DNA of 64,000 nucleotides, from NCBI RefSeq assembly GCF_002899675.1, contig NZ_PKUU01000020.1, positions 1 to 64,000 of the forward strand, written 5' to 3'. Source of the stretch: Clostridium sp. chh4-2 (GTDB lineage Bacteria > Bacillota > Clostridia > Lachnospirales > Lachnospiraceae). The notes beneath the pieces were generated by a model. That model was not told the DNA's origin. It did not search any database and worked only from the letters and a program-made list of their open reading frames with translations. A program made the translations under genes and the position numbers. Below are positions 59,965 to 64,000 of this stretch, in pieces. The stretch's first letter is position 1, and every line of letters begins with the position of its first letter.

Positions 59965-61437
59965 ATGGAATGGTTACAGCGCATTAATCAATCAATCCGC
60001 TATATGGAAGATCATTTAATGGATGAGTTAAGCGTTGAGGATGTTTCGAATCAGGTATTTTCTTCAAAATATAATTTTCAACGGGTGTTTCATTTAGTAA
60101 CAGGGGTGACGGTTGGCGAATATATCCGTAACCGCCGGTTAAGTTTAGCGGGACGTGATCTGCTGCTTGCGGACAGCAGGATTGTGGATATCGCAATGAA
60201 GTATCATTATGAGACTTCAGAAAGCTTTTCAAAAGCATTTTCCCGTTTTCATGGAATTTCACCTTCTGATGTTAAGACGTCAGGCGCCAGGCTTAAATTT
60301 TTCTATCCTCTTGTCATCAATATTTCGATTGCGGGCGGATTCAATATGGCTCATAAGCTGACCGACGGTTTTTGCTGGAGCGATATTGAAGAACATAATG
60401 GCAAGGCGCCGGCAGATTCGGAAAAATATCAAAGAATCGTCAGCTGGGCGGGGAAAGCAAGAGGGCGGAATCCGGGAGTTTTTGATGAATTGACAGAATG
60501 GCTGCTGGATGATTCCGAGTGGAGCGATGATAAACTCATTGATAATGAGCAAATTCTGATGCAGGGCATATTAGCCCGGTTTAAGGAACAGAATGCGCGG
60601 CTGCGGGAGTACCTGGTGGAATTGAAGCCGTCAGGAGAAGTGAATGAAGCGGTATTTAAAGCCCTGGACAAGTTTGATGATGCATTGGCGGGAAAGGCTG
60701 ACGATAAGGAGCTGGAAGCTATGGCGGCTCAAATGTTTGCGGACTTTTCCGTCATGAGAGACCGCCGTGTAAGAGAGCGGATTGCGGGCAGTAAAACAGG
60801 CCCCACAGGTACCGATCATGTGGATCTCTACGGATATATCAATTATCTCAAGGATTCTGATGCTGAGGTACAGTGGGCGCTGTTTATGCCTGATAAGGTG
60901 AAACATCAGCAAAATGGTTTCAAAGTGGAACATTTTGAATATAGAAAAATGTCTGCGGTGCGTTTTATCGGACGTGAAGCAGAAAATCCGCCGGATGCGG
61001 CCGGCCGTAAGGCGCTTTTTCATACGCTGGACGCCATGAATGATTACAAATCAGGATTTGACTATGATGTTTTATTGAGCCACCATTACGGACTGTGTAT
61101 AGACATTGGCCCGTGTCATAACTTCTGGGGAAGGTTTATGAAGGCAGAAACTCCTGTGCCGGATGGATTGATCTGCTTCGACTTTGTGCCGTATAATAAT
61201 AAAAAGGCCGGATTGCCTTATATTTCGCAATATGCATTTGCGGTCTTTTCCGGCGATCTTGAGTCAATGCATAAATGCGAGGGATATGACTGCAGCGCCA
61301 TGTATGATATAACCAGAAATATAATGCTGGGGCAGGGCGTGACCATTCCATATCCGGATAAATATTGGACGGCGGAAGTTTTTACAGACGGTTGGGAAAA
61401 ATACAGCACTGCTTATATGTTTAGCGCAGAATTGTAA
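59965..61437 (+). CDS. AraC family regulator with GyrI-like effector domain
   Basis: A 490-residue protein. Residues 1-110 hold the AraC double HTH (DELSVEDVSNQVFSSKYNFQRVFHLVTGVTVGEYIRNRRLSLAGRDL; YHYETSESFSKAFSRFHGISP). Residues about 135-290 are a helical region of unknown type (SEWSDDKLIDNEQILMQGIL), and about 320-490 resemble the GyrI/BmrR-type effector fold (FKVEHFEYRKMSAVRFIGREAEN; YAFAVFSGDLESMHKCEGYDCS). AGGTGG precedes the ATG. It probably senses small hydrophobic cations and activates its own target operon, perhaps with the next gene. Confidence 0.88.
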   Translation: MEWLQRINQSIRYMEDHLMDELSVEDVSNQVFSSKYNFQRVFHLVTGVTVGEYIRNRRLSLAGRDLLLADSRIVDIAMKYHYETSESFSKAFSRFHGISPSDVKTSGARLKFFYPLVINISIAGGFNMAHKLTDGFCWSDIEEHNGKAPADSEKYQRIVSWAGKARGRNPGVFDELTEWLLDDSEWSDDKLIDNEQILMQGILARFKEQNARLREYLVELKPSGEVNEAVFKALDKFDDALAGKADDKELEAMAAQMFADFSVMRDRRVRERIAGSKTGPTGTDHVDLYGYINYLKDSDAEVQWALFMPDKVKHQQNGFKVEHFEYRKMSAVRFIGREAENPPDAAGRKALFHTLDAMNDYKSGFDYDVLLSHHYGLCIDIGPCHNFWGRFMKAETPVPDGLICFDFVPYNNKKAGLPYISQYAFAVFSGDLESMHKCEGYDCSAMYDITRNIMLGQGVTIPYPDKYWTAEVFTDGWEKYSTAYMFSAEL

Positions 61438-61465
61438 GTATTCAGGTCAAGGAGGAATTTATCGT

Positions 61466-61996
61466 ATGCAGTCGGTCAGAATTATAGAAATACCGAAAAT
61501 GAAGGCGGTTTTTTCGGGCCCGCTTTCTTCAAAAGAGAAATTTGAGAAGTTTGTTGAGTGGTTCAGCACCTATCACGCATCCCTGGAATGTGAATTATTT
61601 CCCAGAGATTTTATGTGGTATAATGAGAGACTTAACGTGCAGGAATGGTTTTATGCTCTGCCTGCAAATGCGGATTTGTCATCGGTGATTGATTTTGAAA
61701 TCGTTGATTTACCGTCGGGGCTTTATGCGGCTGCCTCTTGTTTGAACGCCGATCTTGATGCTGCAAAAGACTGGCTGAGCACCAGAGAAGAAATCATTAA
61801 TTGGGTTAATGCAAGTGATAAATTTGATTTATACGTTAATGGAGAGGGGAAAGAGGAACGGTATCCCATGTTTCACATCGTATCTCCCGGACGGATGATT
61901 GATATGGGCGTTTCGATTGAAGATTTATATGTTCCGATTGAGGTGAAAAAGGGCGGGTATTGTGTGCGGGACACAGATTGTACAACTTTGGCATAA
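61466..61996 (+). CDS. GyrI-like/AraC effector-binding domain protein
   Basis: A 176-residue protein. MQSVRIIEIPKMKAVFSGPLSSKEKFEKFVEWFSTYHASLECELFPRDFMWYNERLNVQEWFYALPANAD is a GyrI-like start; IDFEIVDLPSGLYAAASCLNAD follows. It is the third protein of this fold in 5 kb. AAGGAGG lies upstream. The gap to the AraC gene is 28 bp, so they are probably one operon. Its stop overlaps the promoter of the next gene. Confidence 0.85.
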   Translation: MQSVRIIEIPKMKAVFSGPLSSKEKFEKFVEWFSTYHASLECELFPRDFMWYNERLNVQEWFYALPANADLSSVIDFEIVDLPSGLYAAASCLNADLDAAKDWLSTREEIINWVNASDKFDLYVNGEGKEERYPMFHIVSPGRMIDMGVSIEDLYVPIEVKKGGYCVRDTDCTTLA

Positions 61997-62016
61997 ACTA
62001 TAGTGTACTATATAAT
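61988..62016 (+). promoter_or_regulatory. promoter of the Cys-rich InlB-repeat gene
   Basis: TTGGCA (61988-61993), 17 bp, TATAAT (62011-62016). The -35 lies over the last codons of the GyrI-like gene, 19 bp before the ATG at 62035. Confidence 0.78.
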
Positions 62017-62034
62017 TTGGATAGGAGAAAGTTA

Positions 62035-62910
62035 ATGTATAACTATAGTTGTAATGATCCTTGTTGTCCTGCATGCAGCCAATGTATGCCAACATGCTGT
62101 TGTGATCCCTGCCGGATATGCCGCCCCTGCCCGCCTTGCCCGCCGGAGCCGTCATACTTTGCAGTTATTTACGATGCTAATGGAGGAAGCGGCGGTTTAG
62201 CAGATGTTAATCTGTCGCAGGGGGCAGCCTATACGATAAAGAGCTCTGAAGAGGTCGGGATATCATGGACGGGGCATATCTTCCTCAGCTGGAATGCCAG
62301 CCCTGACGGTAAAGGAACATCCTATCGGCCCGGCGACGTGATCACTGTTACTCACAGCCTGACACTCTATGCCCAGTGGTTAACAGCCCCCGTTGAAACA
62401 GCTGATGTCATCTATGATCCCAACGGGGGAATCGGTGGTCTGACGGATTACGGTATTCCTGTGGGGAGCAGCTATACGCTCAGGTCTGCGGTTGATGTAA
62501 ATATGTATAGAACGGGGTATACCTTCCTTGGCTGGAACACACAGCCGGATGGAAGCGGTACTTTCTATCAGCCTGGTGAAGTTGCCACGATCAGGGGGAA
62601 CCAGACATTTTATGCTATATGGCAGAGAAATACTTTTACTGTGACGTATCATCCGGGTATCGGAGGTATGGGATCGCTTCATATGGATACGGTTGCGGAA
62701 GGTGACAGTTATACCATTTTAAGTGACGTTACGGTAGGGTTTACCCGTTTGAATTATGAATTTGCGGGGTGGAATACCGCTATAGACGGAACCGGAACCT
62801 TGTATTCTTCCGGAGATGTTATGAATATTACGAAGGATACTACCCTATATGCGCAGTGGAGACCGGTGGCGGAGGAGGATGTATTTTACAGAAATGACCT
62901 GGTGATTTAA
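62035..62910 (+). CDS. Cys-rich protein with InlB B-type (Flg_new) repeats
   Basis: A 291-residue protein. The first 39 residues have 12 Cys (SCNDPCCPACSQC, TCCCDPCRICRPCPPC), then three roughly 70-residue beta-grasp repeats of the InlB B-repeat/Flg_new type, each with YDANGG or YDPNGG or YHPGIGG start and GWNT ... LYAQW end. No signal peptide or LPXTG anchor is visible, so it is either cytoplasmic, released by an unusual route, or a spore-coat-like protein. GGAGA precedes the ATG. Upstream in-frame sequence has no start with a ribosome site. Its stop TAA falls in the next palindromic repeat. Confidence 0.82.
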   Translation: MYNYSCNDPCCPACSQCMPTCCCDPCRICRPCPPCPPEPSYFAVIYDANGGSGGLADVNLSQGAAYTIKSSEEVGISWTGHIFLSWNASPDGKGTSYRPGDVITVTHSLTLYAQWLTAPVETADVIYDPNGGIGGLTDYGIPVGSSYTLRSAVDVNMYRTGYTFLGWNTQPDGSGTFYQPGEVATIRGNQTFYAIWQRNTFTVTYHPGIGGMGSLHMDTVAEGDSYTILSDVTVGFTRLNYEFAGWNTAIDGTGTLYSSGDVMNITKDTTLYAQWRPVAEEDVFYRNDLVI

Positions 62911-62958
62911 TGTAAAGGGTGAAGGCATTTTCAGAAATGCCTTCACCTTTTATGTAAA
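62906..62958. repeat. palindromic repeat copy 7
   Basis: Arms TTTAATGTAAAGGGTGAAGGC and GCCTTCACCTTTTATGTAAA around an ATTTTCAGAAAT centre. It overlaps the stop codon of the InlB-repeat gene. Confidence 0.88.
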
Positions 62959-62966
62959 ATTGGGTA

Positions 62967-62995
62967 TTGACTTTTGAAAAATCATATGGCAAAAT
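62967..62995 (+). promoter_or_regulatory. possible promoter of the siderophore permease operon
   Basis: TTGACT (62967-62972), 17 bp, CAAAAT (62990-62995). The -10 is weak. A leader of roughly 100 bases would precede the gene. Confidence 0.45.
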
Positions 62996-63025
62996 AACCG
63001 GGTAACGCGCAGTGTATACCACGTA

Positions 63026-63057
63026 AGTCCAGTAGGTGTGCTACTGCACTTTTTTTA
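63026..63057 (+). terminator. leader terminator before the FecCD gene
   Basis: Stem AGTCCAGTAG (63026-63035) with CTACTGCACT (63041-63050), one mismatch, loop GTGTG, then T63050-63057. It lies between the putative promoter and the coding start, so it can attenuate. The upstream GCGCAGT (about 63007) can pair with part of the right arm as an alternative fold. Confidence 0.75.
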
Positions 63058-63062
63058 TCAAT

Positions 63063-63082
63063 AAGTTAGCAATAACTAACTT
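63063..63082. promoter_or_regulatory. inverted repeat, possible metal-regulator site
   Basis: AAGTTAG (63063-63069) with CTAACTT (63076-63082). The half-site TTAG resembles DtxR/IdeR boxes (TTAGGTTAG-CTAACCTAA), fitting an iron gene, but it is downstream of the terminator. Confidence 0.45.
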
Positions 63083-63098
63083 CAAGGGAGGAATTCAC

Positions 63099-64000
63099 AT
63101 TAAAAAGTATAGAATGACAATTATTTTAGCCGTTTGTCTGCTGGCATTATCGGTCTGGTCGTTATTTTTAGGCGTGTTGGATTTAAGTTTAGTTAATATT
63201 TTAAACGGTGATTTCGAGCAGATTGAAATCCTGATGGTTTCCCGTCTGCCCAGGCTGCTTGCCATTCTCTGTACCGGTGTGGGGATGAGCGTAGCGGGGC
63301 TGATCATGCAGCAGCTCTGCATGAATAAATTTGTGTCTCCCAGCACGGGAGCTACTATTTCATCGGCGCAGTTCGGAATTTTGCTGGCGCTGTTGTTCTG
63401 GCCCGGATCGACTTTGTGGGGAAGGGCGGTGTTTGCATTTGTCAGCGCGGTTATAGGGACATGGACATTTGTCTGGTTTATCCAGAGAATCACATTTAAG
63501 GATGTTGTGATGGTGCCGCTGGTGGGAATCATGTTCGGCAATGTGATCGGCGGGGTGACGAATTACCTGGCTTATAAGTATGATATGACCCAGGCGCTCT
63601 CTTCCTGGCTGGTAGGACATTTTTCGTTGGTGCTGAAAGGGCGGTATGAGTTGGTTTACCTGGCGGTGCCACTGGTTATTCTGGCATTTGTCTTTGCAAA
63701 TCATTTCAATATCGTCGGTATGGGAAGGGACTTTTCTAAAAATCTGGGTGTGCGGTATGAACTTGTGATGTTCGTTGGTCTGAGCATTGCGGCTCTCATT
63801 ACGGCCAGCGTGGTTGTCGTTGTGGGAAGTATCTCTTACATAGGCCTGATCGTTCCTAACGTGGTTTCCATGTTTAAGGGGGACAAGATCAGGGGGACGC
63901 TGGCGGATACGGCGTTATTCGGTGCATTGTTTGTGCTGGTCTGCGATATGATCGGGCGAACGGTGATCGCGCCGTATGAGCTGCCAATTGAGCTGATTGT
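63099..64000 (+). CDS. iron-siderophore ABC permease, FecCD family (partial, runs off window)
   Basis: About 300 residues before the window ends. Membrane segments and the motifs VSRLPRLLAILCTGVGMSVAGLIMQQL (the family's R-PR...GxxLAxxG-QxL start), NHFNIVGMGRDFSKNLGVRYE and SISYIGLIVPNVV mark a FecCD permease for ferric siderophores. GGGAGG lies at 63086-63091. An ATT at 63099 lies 7 bp later in frame and would give (M)KKYRMTIIL; the first in-frame ATG is 63114, 22 bp away. I place the start at ATT with caution. Confidence 0.85.
   Translation, partial: MKKYRMTIILAVCLLALSVWSLFLGVLDLSLVNILNGDFEQIEILMVSRLPRLLAILCTGVGMSVAGLIMQQLCMNKFVSPSTGATISSAQFGILLALLFWPGSTLWGRAVFAFVSAVIGTWTFVWFIQRITFKDVVMVPLVGIMFGNVIGGVTNYLAYKYDMTQALSSWLVGHFSLVLKGRYELVYLAVPLVILAFVFANHFNIVGMGRDFSKNLGVRYELVMFVGLSIAALITASVVVVVGSISYIGLIVPNVVSMFKGDKIRGTLADTALFGALFVLVCDMIGRTVIAPYELPIELI

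Overview
The window looks like a chromosomal segment of a gut-type Lachnospiraceae (Clostridium cluster XIVa). The grounds are moderate GC, strong AGGAGG-type ribosome binding sites, a type II fatty acid operon that uses FabK and a fused AccD-AccA carboxyltransferase, a sporulation-linked RicT/YaaT gene, and a dedicated xyloside locus. This is inferred from gene content; no species is assigned.

Layout. 1-846: the 3' tip of a 23S rRNA gene, then seven tRNAs (Asp, Val, Thr, Tyr, initiator fMet, Phe, Lys) and an intrinsic terminator, with no 5S gene in between. 915-6268: a membrane protein with a sigma-factor-like N-terminus, then two modules that each pair a small Xre-type regulator with membrane proteins and have a dyad at the promoter. 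6404-12013: a housekeeping string (Orn/Lys/Arg decarboxylase-like, guanylate-kinase-like, holB, ricT, trmN6, rsmI). 12169-22742: a complete fatty acid initiation and elongation operon (fabH, acpP, fabK, fabD, fabG, fabF, accB, fabZ, accC, accDA and a second FMN oxidoreductase), headed by a promoter with a FabT-like operator. 22820-31198: an accessory catabolic region (DUF917, DUF6092, nitroreductase, AEC permease, OPT transporter, DUF1177, AroM, M29-like peptidase, Asp/Glu/hydantoin racemase-like), whose substrate is unknown. 31343-34337: an orphan AT-rich gene and a Na/Pi cotransporter with a PHO-box-like repeat.

34414-49119 is a xyloside utilisation locus: LacI regulator, xylulokinase, DUF4867, an L-fucose-isomerase-like sugar isomerase, an ABC sugar importer without its own ATPase, GH43 and GH3 xylosidases, and a sugar-acid dehydratase with a DapA-family aldolase. 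49252-64000 holds a MerR regulator with a MATE exporter, an MrfA-like plus UvrD-like helicase pair, several small-molecule-sensing regulators (WYL, three GyrI-like proteins, BlaI/M56), a cysteine-rich InlB-repeat protein, and the start of an iron-siderophore permease that runs off the end.

The most distinctive non-coding feature is a dispersed palindrome family (about 52 bp, core AAGGGTGAAGGC ... GCCTTCACCCTT) at seven sites between genes, one of which is a perfect 52-bp palindrome that supplies a stop codon. The best candidates for undescribed biology are the OPT/DUF917/DUF1177/AroM cluster, this palindrome family, the M56 sensor with a duplicated extracellular domain, and the cysteine-rich InlB-repeat protein.
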